Positions 24,318-33,510 of a stretch of 64,000 nt of DNA are shown piece after piece. The DNA comes from Saccharothrix ecbatanensis (GTDB taxonomy: Bacteria; Actinomycetota; Actinomycetes; Mycobacteriales; Pseudonocardiaceae). The notes under the pieces were generated by a model. The model had not been told where the DNA came from. It searched no databases and saw nothing but the letters and a program-made list of their open reading frames with translations. The position numbers and the translations under genes are program-made. Location: positions 5,518,001-5,582,000 of the forward strand of contig NZ_JACHMO010000001.1 in NCBI RefSeq assembly GCF_014205015.1, written 5' to 3'. Numbering within the stretch: the stretch's first letter is position 1; each line of letters opens with the position of its first letter.

Positions 24318-25685
24318 ATGTTGCAAAGACGCACATTCCTGGCTGGTGGCTTGTCCGCGGTCGCCCTCACGGGGGCCGCCCGCCTGACCGCACAGGCCGC
24401 TCCCGGTGATTCCGCCTACGTGATGGGCTACTTCACCGAGTCGCCGTCGAAACTCGCCGACCGGTACGCGCTGCACCTGGCGGTCAGCCCCGACGGGCTC
24501 ACCTGGACCCCGTTGAACCAGAACAACCCGGTCGCCACGCCTACCGCGGGAACGGGTGGTCTGCGCGACCCGTTCATCATGCGCAAGCAGAGCGGCGGGT
24601 TCGTGGTCCTGGCCACCGACCTGACCGGCACCGACTTCACCCGGCAGAACCAGTACATCCACGCCTGGGACTCGCCGGACCTGCGGTCGTTCACCGGTTA
24701 CCGCAGGCTGAAGATGCACTCCATGCCGACCCACACGTGGGCGCCCGAGGCGTTCTGGGACGCCGCCCGCGGCCAGTACGGCATCGTCTACTCCGCCAAC
24801 AGCGGCGGCCGTGACGGGATCTGGGTCAACTACACCACCGACTTCGTCACCATCGGCGCACCGCAGCTGTTCTTCGACCCCGGGTTCAACGTCCTCGACG
24901 CCACCGTGCACGTAGGCAGCGGCACGAACTTCCTGTACTACAAGAGCTTCACCGACGGCCGCCTGTACGGGGCGCGCTCCAGCACGTTGAACCCGCGCAG
25001 CTTCACCACCTACACCAGCGGCGTGGTCAACGGCGGCATCGAAGCGCCGATCGTGGTGAAAGCCAATGACCGCAACGAGTGGTGGCTGTGGGGTGACTCG
25101 TTCTCCCCCGTCAACGGCGAGCTGTACGCGTGGCGCAGCGGCGACATCAACACCAACAGCTGGACGCCGCTCACCAAGGCCCAGTACAGCCAGCCGCTGA
25201 ACGCCAAGCACCCCACCATCTGCCCGATCACGGCGACCGAGCACGCCAACCTGCTGTCGCGATGGGGCGCACCGGCGTGGAACCGGATCAAGTCCTACAA
25301 CTTCCCGGACCACGTCATCCGGCACGCCGACAACGCGGCCCGCATCGACCCGTACCCGTTCGACCCGTACCAGGACTCGCAATGGCGGCTGGTCGCCGGT
25401 CTCGCCTCGTCCAGCGGCGTCTCGTTCCGCTCGGTGAACTTCCCGGACCGCTACCTGCGGCACGCCGGCTACGTCGTCGGCCTCGCCGCCAACGACGGCT
25501 CGGCGGCGTTCGCGGCGGACGCCACGTTCCACCGCGTCCCCGGCCTGGCCAACGGCGCCTGGACCTCGTTCCGGTCGCACAACTTCCCCGACCGGCACCT
25601 CAGGCACGCCAACTACGTCCTGCGCATCGACCCGATCAGCACGACGGCGGACCGCGCCGACGCCACGTTCCAGATCGGCTACTGA
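24318..25685 (+). CDS. Secreted GH43 glycosidase with C-terminal AbfB (CBM42) module
   Basis: This 455-residue protein has a Tat signal at the start (MLQRRTFLAGGLSAVALTG). The GH43 propeller (~35-310) has Asp in GGLRDPFIMRKQSGGF (~83), Asp in NVLDATVHVG and Glu in NGGIEAPIVVK (~242). The C-terminal ~140 residues are an AbfB/CBM42 trefoil that binds arabinofuranose side chains, with the repeated pattern SYNFPDHVIRHAD, SVNFPDRYLRHAG, SHNFPDRHLRHAN. The likely action is removal of arabinose from arabinan or arabinoxylan. Tat export differs from the Sec-type signals of its neighbours. Confidence 0.88.
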   Translation: MLQRRTFLAGGLSAVALTGAARLTAQAAPGDSAYVMGYFTESPSKLADRYALHLAVSPDGLTWTPLNQNNPVATPTAGTGGLRDPFIMRKQSGGFVVLATDLTGTDFTRQNQYIHAWDSPDLRSFTGYRRLKMHSMPTHTWAPEAFWDAARGQYGIVYSANSGGRDGIWVNYTTDFVTIGAPQLFFDPGFNVLDATVHVGSGTNFLYYKSFTDGRLYGARSSTLNPRSFTTYTSGVVNGGIEAPIVVKANDRNEWWLWGDSFSPVNGELYAWRSGDINTNSWTPLTKAQYSQPLNAKHPTICPITATEHANLLSRWGAPAWNRIKSYNFPDHVIRHADNAARIDPYPFDPYQDSQWRLVAGLASSSGVSFRSVNFPDRYLRHAGYVVGLAANDGSAAFAADATFHRVPGLANGAWTSFRSHNFPDRHLRHANYVLRIDPISTTADRADATFQIGY

Positions 25686-25709
25686 CCACAGTTCTTTTTG
25701 GAGGAATGG

Positions 25710-27083
25710 ATGTTCCCCGCAAAAAGCACGATCCGGCTCGGCAGAGCCGCGTTGTTGGTGGCCGCACTGGCGGCAGCGTTGATCACCGCGCCCACGGCGT
25801 CGGCGGTCATCGGCTCACCGCTGGTGGGCGCCGGGTCCGGGCGTTGTCTGGACGTGGCCGGCAACAACACCGCCTTGGGCACAGAAGTGTCCATTTGGGA
25901 CTGCAATGGGCAGGCGAACCAGGGCTGGCACTTCACCTCCAGCGGTGAGCTGCGGACGTTCGACGACACGCGCTGCCTGGACGCCTACGGCCACGGCACC
26001 ACGGCCGGCACCCGGCTGGTGATCTGGAGCTGCACCGGTGCGGCGAACCAGAAGTTCCGGCTCAACGGCGACGGCTCCGTCACCGCGACCAATTCCGGGC
26101 TGTGCCTGGACGTGCTGAACCACGGCACCGCCAACGGCACCAGGGTGATCCTGTGGACGTGCACCGGCACGCCCAACCAGAAGTGGTCCACCGGGTCGGC
26201 CGGCTACCCGAACCCCGGTTACGTCACGGGTGACGTCGGCGTGCACGACCCGACCGTGGTCAAGCGGCCGACCGGCGACTACCTGGTCGCGCACACCGGC
26301 GACAACATCGCGCTGAAGACGTCGGCCGACCGGACCACGTTCCGCAACGCGGGTCAGGCGTTCCCCGGCGGCGCGTCGTGGACGACGACCTACACCAACG
26401 GCGGGCGCAACCTCTGGGCGCCGGACATCTCGTACCACAACGGCCAGTACTACATGTACTACTCGGCTTCGTCGTTCGGCTCGAACCGGTCGGCGATCTT
26501 CCTGGCCACCAGCCCGAGCGGGAACTCCGGCACCTGGACCCACCGCGGTCTGGTGATCGAATCGCGCACCAGCGACAACTGGAACGCCATCGACGGCAAC
26601 CTGATCGTGGACGACCAGGGTCGCTGGTGGCTGAACTTCGGCTCGTTCTGGTCCGGCATCAAGATGATCGAGCTGAACCCGTCGACCGGGATGCGGCTCA
26701 ACAACACGTTCCTGAGCATCGCCGGGCGGGGCGGCGGCGACATCGAGGCGCCGTTCATCTTCAAGCGCGGGTCGTACTACTACCAGTACGTCTCGTTCGA
26801 CCGGTGCTGCCAGGGCGCGTCCAGCACGTACCGGGTGATGGTGGGCCGTTCTACCAGCGTCACCGGGCCGTACTACGACCGCAACGGCGTCAACATGAAC
26901 TCGGGCGGCGGCACGCAGATCCTGGCCTCGCACGGCAGCATCCACGGGCCGGGCCACCAGGCCGTCCTCGCCGACACCGACGGCGATTTCCTGGTGTACC
27001 ACTACTACGCCGACAACGGAGTGTCGCTGCTCGGCATCAACCGCCTGGTCTACGACTCGGCGGGCTGGCCCAGCGTCCAGTAG
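25710..27083 (+). CDS. Secreted endo-1,5-alpha-L-arabinanase (GH43_5-like) with ricin-type CBM13
   Basis: This 457-residue protein starts at ATG 25710, set by GGAGG 6 nt upstream; an in-frame TTG 12 nt earlier overlaps that site. Signal peptide ends at APTASA (~32). The N-terminal trefoil CBM13 (~36-155) has three Q-x-W-type repeats with Cys (GRCLDVAGNN, TRCLDAYGHG, GLCLDVLNHG). The GH43 domain (~165-457) has the endo-arabinanase set: DVGVHDPTVVKR, NWNAIDGNLIVDDQG and GGDIEAPFIFKRGSYYYQYV with FDRCCQG. The gene is 24 bp after the previous one. Together the three GH43 enzymes give endo, exo and debranching activity on arabinan. Confidence 0.92.
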   Translation: MFPAKSTIRLGRAALLVAALAAALITAPTASAVIGSPLVGAGSGRCLDVAGNNTALGTEVSIWDCNGQANQGWHFTSSGELRTFDDTRCLDAYGHGTTAGTRLVIWSCTGAANQKFRLNGDGSVTATNSGLCLDVLNHGTANGTRVILWTCTGTPNQKWSTGSAGYPNPGYVTGDVGVHDPTVVKRPTGDYLVAHTGDNIALKTSADRTTFRNAGQAFPGGASWTTTYTNGGRNLWAPDISYHNGQYYMYYSASSFGSNRSAIFLATSPSGNSGTWTHRGLVIESRTSDNWNAIDGNLIVDDQGRWWLNFGSFWSGIKMIELNPSTGMRLNNTFLSIAGRGGGDIEAPFIFKRGSYYYQYVSFDRCCQGASSTYRVMVGRSTSVTGPYYDRNGVNMNSGGGTQILASHGSIHGPGHQAVLADTDGDFLVYHYYADNGVSLLGINRLVYDSAGWPSVQ

Positions 27084-27091
27084 TTCGGGGT

Positions 27092-27124
27092 TGTGGCCCG
27101 TCGGGTTTCGCCCGACGGGCCACA
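27092..27124. terminator. Bidirectional terminator between the arabinanase and the DNRLRE gene
   Basis: A perfect 14-bp inverted repeat (27092-27105 with 27111-27124) and TTTCG loop, between converging genes, 3 bp from the DNRLRE gene's stop. Confidence 0.85.
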
Positions 27125-27127
27125 CCG

Positions 27128-29470
27128 TTACTGCGGCACGCTGTACGTGCGTGTCACGTCACCCGACACGACACCTCCGGGCGTCCTGCTCGACACGGTG
27201 AGCTGGAACGACCCGAGGGGCGTGTAGGTGAACCTCGCCTTGCCGTCCGGACCGACCGGCGCGACCTGCGGCGGGTTGAACGAGATCGACCACAGCACCT
27301 CGTGCGATCCGGGCAACGCCGGGGTGACCGTGAACTCGATCGGCTGCCCGACCTTGGCGGTCGAGGGACCGCCGTCCGGGAACTGCGGACTGGTCACCGT
27401 CGGCGGTAGGGCCTTGACCCGGAACGAGAAGTACGACTCGTCGGTCTCGACACCAGTCGCGGTCACGCCACGAACCTTCAGCGAGTGATAGCCGGGCTTC
27501 GACGGCGTCCACTGGACCGACGCCGTGCCCTCGGCCCCCGCCGCGATCGTCTGCTCCGCCTCGTCGTTGAACCGGTACCGGTAGGACACCACCGGCAACT
27601 GCGGGGAGGAGAACGCGAACGTGCCGGTGACGCCGGGACCGCCACCTTCCGGATACCCCGGGTACTCCGTGCTTGTCACGGCCGGTGCGGGGGCATCCGC
27701 GATGAGAGCGGACTCGCCCCAGCCGGAACGGACGCCCGCACCGTTCACGCTCGCCACGAGCACGGTGGAGTAGCCCGGGACGGTCGGGGTGTACTCGAAG
27801 GTCAGCGAGCCGTCAGGCGCGGCGGGCACGACTACCTCGGGCTCCTCGCCGATCCGGTACACGTACGACACGACACCGGTCCGGTTCGGCGTCACGGTGA
27901 AGACCCGCTTCTCACCGACAAGGCCGGCCCACACGTCGACATCCACCCACGGCTGTACCTGGTCGACGTGGATGTAGTGCTCGTAGACACCCGACTTGGA
28001 ACCGGTGGCGTCGAGGGTCCACAGCGTGAAGGCGTGGGAGGTCTGTCCGGGCTCGGGGAACACGAGCGTCACCCGGCCGGTGCCGTCCTCGCCGACCGGC
28101 ACCGTCTGCTCGGCGCCGCCGTCGAGCCGGTAGACGAACGTCGTCGCACCGACTTGGCCCGCGGTGAGCACGACGTCCCTCGGCACACCGATTTCGAACC
28201 ACGACACGTCCGCCGACGGGGCCGTGGACGCCACCCAGTACAGGTAGGTCCGGACCGGCGACTGGTGGCCCGCGCGGTCGACACCGCTGACCTCGATGGA
28301 GATCAGCCCGTCGGTGTCGGGGGTGACCGTCACCGTGGCGGAACCACCAGGCTGGTCGGCGGCCACCCGGCCGCCCTGGATGCCGATCCCCCAGTAGGCG
28401 AACGCCACCACGTCCTGGTCGCCGTCGGCGCTGAACGTGAAGTCGCCAGGGATGCCGTCGCCGCCGTCGCCGGGCGGGCCGCCGTTCTCCCGGTACACCG
28501 TGGAGGTGACCGTCGGGGCATTCGCCGGCCGCGTGAGGTCCGCCGTGAACACGCACGGCGCGGACCACTCGGAGTTGGCGAAGCCGTCTTCGGCACGGGC
28601 GGCGAAGGCGTAGGTGCCGCCGTCCTGGACCATGCCCTCCGGGAACCAGCCGGTCACCCGGTCCCGTCCTTGGGTCTGGACCTCGACGCGCTGGTCCGGC
28701 GCGTCGACCGGCCAGAACGCCAGCCGCCCGTCCAGTCCGTACGTGCCGTCCTGGTCGCTCGCCGTGGCGGACACGTACGGCCGGGTGCCGTGGAAGTACG
28801 TCGGCTCGGCGGTGCACGGCAGGTGTTCGAGGTGCAGGTTGGTCGGCGTCCCGGGCGGGGTGTTGAACGTGGTGTTCAGGACCGCGAAGGCGTTGTGGGT
28901 GCGGCCGTAGGCCACGTCACCCTGGAACTCCTCGGAGACGCGGACGGCGACGGTGAGGGACGTGCGGCCCTCACCGATGGCCTGCTTGACCACGTCCAGG
29001 ACGTCCCAATTGAGCCACGGCGTCGTGCACCCGGACGCGGCCGTGGGGCCGCCTGCCCGGACCACCTCGCGCGGCGGGTTCGCCCACGTGATCGTGTCCG
29101 ACTGCTCGACGACCCACACCTCGGTCGCACGCGGCTTTTCGCAGTCGTTCGCGGACAGCTCCGGCGTGCGGATCGACGCGGTGAACAGCTGGGTGCCCGT
29201 CAACCGGGTGAGGTCGAACGTGAAGTAGGACTTGCCGATGTGGTGCTTGCCCTCGGCGTCCCGCCACGAACCGACCCGCGCGTCACCGGTGGTGACAGCC
29301 TGGTCCGGGGTGCGGGAGTCGGTGGTGAGCCACTTCGTGGAGTTCTGCGTGTCCCAGTTCGGGCTCTGGGCCGCGGCGGCGGTGCCGGGCACCGCCGCGA
29401 GGCTGCCGATCAGGGCAGCGACGAGCATTCCGGTACGCGTGACGCGCCCCGGTCTTCCGGACGATCTCAT
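27128..29470 (-). CDS. Secreted DNRLRE-domain protein with tandem Ig-like repeats
   Basis: This 780-residue protein starts at ATG 29470 after AAAGGTGG. The signal peptide (TRTGMLVAALIGSLAAVPGT) ends near residue 33. Residues ~35-195 are a jelly-roll DNRLRE-like domain with KSYFTFDLTRLTGTQLFTAS, TWANPP and WLNWDVLDVVKQAI. The rest is repeated beta-sandwich units, recognisable by recurring PTVTS-x2-Y/F openings (PTVTSTVYRENGG, PAVTSTEYPGYPEG, PTVTSPQFPDGG) and FTFS/FEYTP strands. There are no catalytic motifs and no sortase signal. It is likely an extracellular matrix or adhesive protein; function unknown. Not obviously tied to its neighbours. Confidence 0.75.
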   Translation of the reverse strand: MRSSGRPGRVTRTGMLVAALIGSLAAVPGTAAAAQSPNWDTQNSTKWLTTDSRTPDQAVTTGDARVGSWRDAEGKHHIGKSYFTFDLTRLTGTQLFTASIRTPELSANDCEKPRATEVWVVEQSDTITWANPPREVVRAGGPTAASGCTTPWLNWDVLDVVKQAIGEGRTSLTVAVRVSEEFQGDVAYGRTHNAFAVLNTTFNTPPGTPTNLHLEHLPCTAEPTYFHGTRPYVSATASDQDGTYGLDGRLAFWPVDAPDQRVEVQTQGRDRVTGWFPEGMVQDGGTYAFAARAEDGFANSEWSAPCVFTADLTRPANAPTVTSTVYRENGGPPGDGGDGIPGDFTFSADGDQDVVAFAYWGIGIQGGRVAADQPGGSATVTVTPDTDGLISIEVSGVDRAGHQSPVRTYLYWVASTAPSADVSWFEIGVPRDVVLTAGQVGATTFVYRLDGGAEQTVPVGEDGTGRVTLVFPEPGQTSHAFTLWTLDATGSKSGVYEHYIHVDQVQPWVDVDVWAGLVGEKRVFTVTPNRTGVVSYVYRIGEEPEVVVPAAPDGSLTFEYTPTVPGYSTVLVASVNGAGVRSGWGESALIADAPAPAVTSTEYPGYPEGGGPGVTGTFAFSSPQLPVVSYRYRFNDEAEQTIAAGAEGTASVQWTPSKPGYHSLKVRGVTATGVETDESYFSFRVKALPPTVTSPQFPDGGPSTAKVGQPIEFTVTPALPGSHEVLWSISFNPPQVAPVGPDGKARFTYTPLGSFQLTVSSRTPGGVVSGDVTRTYSVPQ

Positions 29471-29565
29471 GTCCACCTTTGGGATGTGCGTGACGGGCAT
29501 CGTGCCGCGTCTGGTGCGCGAATAGTCCCAGGCGAACGTCCGATTCGGTCGATATTTGTCCGGTA

Positions 29566-32313
29566 TCACCTTGAGCAGTCGAGGTTCTCCGGCGGATCGA
29601 GGTCCACGTAGCCGCGCCACTCGTCGGCGGTGAGGTCGCGGCCGGCGGTGGCGCACGCCGAGTCTCGCCACCGGGCCGGGTCGAGTTCCCATCGGACCAC
29701 CGCGCCGGACGACGTGGCGGTGGCCAGGCCGCGGCCACTGGCCACGACCGTCGTCGAACCCCACGGCGGCGCGCCGGTCGACCGTTCCGGCATCGGCAGG
29801 GCCACGGTGCCGAGCGGCTCGCCGGTGGCCACGTCGGACAGCACGACCGTGCCCTGCGCGGTGATCCGGGCCAGCAGGCCGTGGTCGCCCACCACGGCCA
29901 TCGCCCGCTGGTAGCTCGCGTCGGCGGCTTCCACGCGCAGCAGTTCGGTCGCGTCCCCGTTCCACACCTCGATGCCGGAGTCCTCGTGCCGCACCACCAG
30001 GTGGTCCGGTCCGTAGGCGACGGACACGGCCCCGGCACGCGGCAGCGCCCGGCTCTCCTCAGCCTCGACGTCGATCACGCGCACCGAGCCGTTCCCGTCG
30101 ATCACCGCCGCGAACCGGGCGTCCGGCCGCACCGCCGCCGTCCACTGCCGGTCTGATCCGCTGTCCTCCGGCAGTCCTTCGACGGGCACGTGCAGCCGCA
30201 CGCGGCCGTCGTCCGGATCGCGCTCCACCACGCCCGCCTCGCCGACCAAGACCAACGACTTCCCGTCGGGTGAAGCGGCGGCGGCGAAGACCCGGCCACC
30301 GGCCTCCCGCTTCCACCCCCGGTACGCGCCGCCCTCCGACCACAGGGTCGCGTCGTGCCCGCCGTCGTCACCCAAGAGCATCAGCGTCCCGCTGTCCGCG
30401 GACCACACCGGCAGCGCGTTCGGCACCGCGTGCTGGACCGGGAGGTCCCGCTGTTCGGCGACATCACGGACGAGCACGTCCTCGCCCTCCCCGGCGCTCG
30501 CCACCCACCGGCCGTCCGGGGACACCGCCACCCTCGGCGGCGGCCCCGCGTTGCTGGAGTCCGGCGCGTCGCTCGGCGGACCCGCCAACGCCCGCGACAC
30601 CTGCGTGAGGTCCCAGAGGATCAGAGCGGACCCGCTGCCTGACACCAGCCGGTCGGGGTCGAGGAACGCGAGCCCGGTGACCCGGCCCGCGCCCGGCAGC
30701 CGTTGCGGGATCTGCCGCCGGAAGTCCCCCTGCACGTAGAGGACTTCGCCGCCGGCCGCCGCGAGCATCGTGCCGTCGTCGCTCACCGCGAACTCCTCCG
30801 GCTGCTCGATGGGTATCGACGAGCCGGCGATGACGCCTTGTGCCGGCGTGTTCGACTGTGGCTGGACGCGGAAGTCCGCGTACTTCGCCCAGGCGAAGTA
30901 CGCGCCGTTGCGGGAGTAGCCGCAGCAGAAGAAGGCCGCGGGAGTGCGGATGTCGTTTTCGGACTCGTCCGTCTGACGGAAGTCCGCGACGGCCAGTCGC
31001 CGCCAGGAATCGGCCCCCGTGTTCATCATCAGGGTCTTGTCGTCGGGCAGCGCGAGGTGGCCGGGCGCGAAGGGGACGGTGGTGCGCCGGAGTTCGGCGC
31101 CAGTAGTCCCGTCGATCACCACCAGCGGCAACGGTCCGTCATCGAAGGGAGCGCTGCCGCCCGCCACCGCGACGGTCTTCCCGGACGGTGACACGGCCAC
31201 GCCGCTCGCCGGGCCCTCGAAGACCTGCTCGGGTTTCCCGTCGTCGCCGCGCCACAAGACCACGGCAGTGCCGTCGGCCGCCGCGATCACCCCACCGTCG
31301 TCGGACGCGGCAACCGCGGTGACGGCACGTTCCCCGACTTGGGTGGACGTGGTCCGGTCGTCCCGCACGTCCCAGCGCACGAGGTGTCCGTCCGCCGTGC
31401 CCGCGACCGCGACGGACTGCCCACTGCCGACCGCGCTCACCGGACGCCCCAACTGCTGGTGCCGCTTCAGGTAAGGGCTCGCCGCGAACGCCTGGAACAG
31501 CGCCGCCCGCGTCTGCGGGTCGTCGGGGTTCATCCGGTGGGCCTCGACCGCCAGCAACTGCGCCAGGTCGAGCTGGTTGTCCACTTCGGACAGCGCGGTG
31601 GCGGCCAACTGCCGCGCGGTGGCGATCCGCGCCTGCTGCGTCGCCTCCGTGCCCTGCCACACCGCCACGACCGCCGCGACCAAGGCAGCGACCAGCAGCA
31701 CGGCCAACGCGGTCGCGCCGCCGCGGGCCAGCCGCATGGTGCGCCTGTGCTGCCGGACGTGCTCGCCGACGACGGCGTCCTTCGAGACGCCGTGGATCGC
31801 GCCGGCGACGTCGGCCACCCTGTCCCGCAACCGGGGATCGGCCCAGTCGATCTCCTCGGCGGTGACGAGGGCGCGCAGGTCGACCCACCGCGGTTCCACC
31901 CTCAGCGCCGCCACCAGCGACGGCGGCAGCGCGGTGGAAGCCGTCCGGTCGACACCGCCCGGACCCCACACCACGTCACCCGCCGTGACCACGATCAGCA
32001 GGGTGTCGATCGACCGGTTCTCCAGCCACCACGCGACCTCGGCGTCCACCCACGGCGACCGGGCCGCGTCGGGTGACGCCATCAGCACGAACCAGCGGGA
32101 GGTGGACATCGCCGCGACGATCGAGGGCCACAGGGCGGCGCTCGCGACCAGGTTCGCGTCGTCCCGGAACACCCGCAACGCCCGACTCTGGTTCCACCGC
32201 TTGGCGAACCGCTCCACCTCGCGCTGGAACAGCGGGGCCAGCCTGCCGTCGTGCGCGTGGCTGTACGACATGAACGCGTCGTACCCGGACACCGCTCCGC
32301 GATCACCGCGCAT
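29566..32313 (-). CDS. TIR-domain, transmembrane, WD40-type beta-propeller protein
   Basis: This 915-residue protein has a TIR domain at ~8-150 (YDAFMSYSHAHDG, RVFRDDANLVASAALW, SRWFVLMASPDAARSPWVDA) with the candidate catalytic Glu in SPWVDAEVAWWL (~92). Residues ~150-195 form a linker, a single membrane helix spans ~199-219 (ALAVLLVAALVAAVVAVW), then a coiled segment (QQARIATARQLAATALSEVD) and a long propeller of degenerate WD40 blades (VAVSPDGRWVASAGEG, FAAAASPDGKSLVLVGEAG). The C-terminal DPARWRDSACATAGRDLTAD-type tail is shared with the relic at 4251-4475. Bacterial TIR domains often degrade NAD+ or make signals in phage defence; this topology suggests a membrane-anchored sensor. Defence is inferred. 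Confidence 0.82.
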   Translation of the reverse strand: MRGDRGAVSGYDAFMSYSHAHDGRLAPLFQREVERFAKRWNQSRALRVFRDDANLVASAALWPSIVAAMSTSRWFVLMASPDAARSPWVDAEVAWWLENRSIDTLLIVVTAGDVVWGPGGVDRTASTALPPSLVAALRVEPRWVDLRALVTAEEIDWADPRLRDRVADVAGAIHGVSKDAVVGEHVRQHRRTMRLARGGATALAVLLVAALVAAVVAVWQGTEATQQARIATARQLAATALSEVDNQLDLAQLLAVEAHRMNPDDPQTRAALFQAFAASPYLKRHQQLGRPVSAVGSGQSVAVAGTADGHLVRWDVRDDRTTSTQVGERAVTAVAASDDGGVIAAADGTAVVLWRGDDGKPEQVFEGPASGVAVSPSGKTVAVAGGSAPFDDGPLPLVVIDGTTGAELRRTTVPFAPGHLALPDDKTLMMNTGADSWRRLAVADFRQTDESENDIRTPAAFFCCGYSRNGAYFAWAKYADFRVQPQSNTPAQGVIAGSSIPIEQPEEFAVSDDGTMLAAAGGEVLYVQGDFRRQIPQRLPGAGRVTGLAFLDPDRLVSGSGSALILWDLTQVSRALAGPPSDAPDSSNAGPPPRVAVSPDGRWVASAGEGEDVLVRDVAEQRDLPVQHAVPNALPVWSADSGTLMLLGDDGGHDATLWSEGGAYRGWKREAGGRVFAAAASPDGKSLVLVGEAGVVERDPDDGRVRLHVPVEGLPEDSGSDRQWTAAVRPDARFAAVIDGNGSVRVIDVEAEESRALPRAGAVSVAYGPDHLVVRHEDSGIEVWNGDATELLRVEAADASYQRAMAVVGDHGLLARITAQGTVVLSDVATGEPLGTVALPMPERSTGAPPWGSTTVVASGRGLATATSSGAVVRWELDPARWRDSACATAGRDLTADEWRGYVDLDPPENLDCSR

Positions 32314-32389
32314 GAAGATCCGCCTTCGCCCAGGCTGATCAACGGATCATCGCAGCGCTTCACCACAGCTTCCCCGCATTAGTGCGGCA

Positions 32390-33379
32390 CTACCGTTCGG
32401 GAAGCGAGTGAGGCAGCCCGAACCACGGGAACACGGTGCTCTCGAAGCGGGTGAAGGCGCGGATTCGGTTGCCGGCAAGGGTGAGGACGAACAATCCCGC
32501 TCCCGGGCGAACCCCGGTGGACGCACGCAGGTACGCGCCGAACGCGGGTTGGCCGTTGGCACGCGTCGGCACCAGGTCGACCCTCCGACCCGAACGGAAG
32601 ATGTCGGTGAACAGGCGGGCCGCCGCGTCGCGCCCCTCGTACTCGAGCGGGATCGGCGGCATGGAGATGAAGACGTCGTCGGTGAGCAGGGCGACGAGCG
32701 CGGCGGGTTCCCCGGACTCGTAGGCGCGGACGAACCGCTCCACGAGCGCCTGCTCGGACGTCGAGCCCGGAGCCGGTTCACGTTCGGACGGTTCGGACGG
32801 CAGGTGTCGCAGGCCCGCGCGGGCCCGTTTGAGCGCGCTGTTGACCGAGTCGACGGTCGAGTCGAGCATCTCGGCCACCTCGCTCGCGTGGAAGCCGAGC
32901 ACGTCACGCAGGACGAGCACCGCGACCTGGCGGGGCGGCAGGACCTGGAGAGCCGTCACGAAGGCCAGGGAGATGGCCTCGGTCTGCTCGTACCGGGCCT
33001 CCGGACCGAGCGGCATCGCACCTTCGAGCAGCACGTCGGGGTACGGCTCCAGCCAGCCGACTTCACCCAGCCGGGTCGGCTCGGGGACGTCGACGCCGGG
33101 CATGTCCCACCGGGCCGGCCTCCGGCTCGCCGACCGACGGGCGTTGAGGCACCTGTTGGTGGCGATCCGGTAGAGCCAGGTGCGAATCGAGGCGCGGCCC
33201 TCGAACCGTCCGATCCCCTGCCACGCGGCCAGCAGCGTGTCCTGCAAGGCGTCCTCGGCGTCGTGCAGGGAGCCGAGCATCCGGTAGCAGTGCACCTGCA
33301 ACTCCCGGCGGTACGGCTCGGTCAGCTCCCGGAACGCCTCACCGTCCCCGGCCCGCGCCGACGCGACCAGGTCGATCAC
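32390..33379 (-). CDS. ECF RNA polymerase sigma factor with SnoaL-like C-terminal domain
   Basis: This 329-residue protein starts at GTG 33379, chosen because AGGAGG lies 9 nt upstream; an in-frame ATG at 33406 has no such site. Region 2 (~12-80; YRRELQVHCYRMLGSLHDAE, DALQDTLLAAWQ, RTWLYRIATNRCLN) and region 4 (~140-190; LQVLPPRQVAVLVLRDVLGF, HASEVAEMLDSTVDSVNSAL) are complete. A SnoaL/NTF2-like domain (~205-325) replaces an anti-sigma partner in this class and modulates activity. It is divergent from the SDR gene at 33511, the usual target-gene layout for such sigma factors. Confidence 0.9.
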   Translation of the reverse strand: MIDLVASARAGDGEAFRELTEPYRRELQVHCYRMLGSLHDAEDALQDTLLAAWQGIGRFEGRASIRTWLYRIATNRCLNARRSASRRPARWDMPGVDVPEPTRLGEVGWLEPYPDVLLEGAMPLGPEARYEQTEAISLAFVTALQVLPPRQVAVLVLRDVLGFHASEVAEMLDSTVDSVNSALKRARAGLRHLPSEPSEREPAPGSTSEQALVERFVRAYESGEPAALVALLTDDVFISMPPIPLEYEGRDAAARLFTDIFRSGRRVDLVPTRANGQPAFGAYLRASTGVRPGAGLFVLTLAGNRIRAFTRFESTVFPWFGLPHSLPER

Positions 33380-33510
33380 GGCTCCACCTCCTGTCTCCGC
33401 TTCCATCCTGTGCAGACACCGGCCGCGCCGCGAACTGGGCGGTCGACGAACGCCCAGTTCGCCGACCTCGCGGGGCCTACACCTCCGAACCGCACTCGGG
33501 AGATGGGGCG

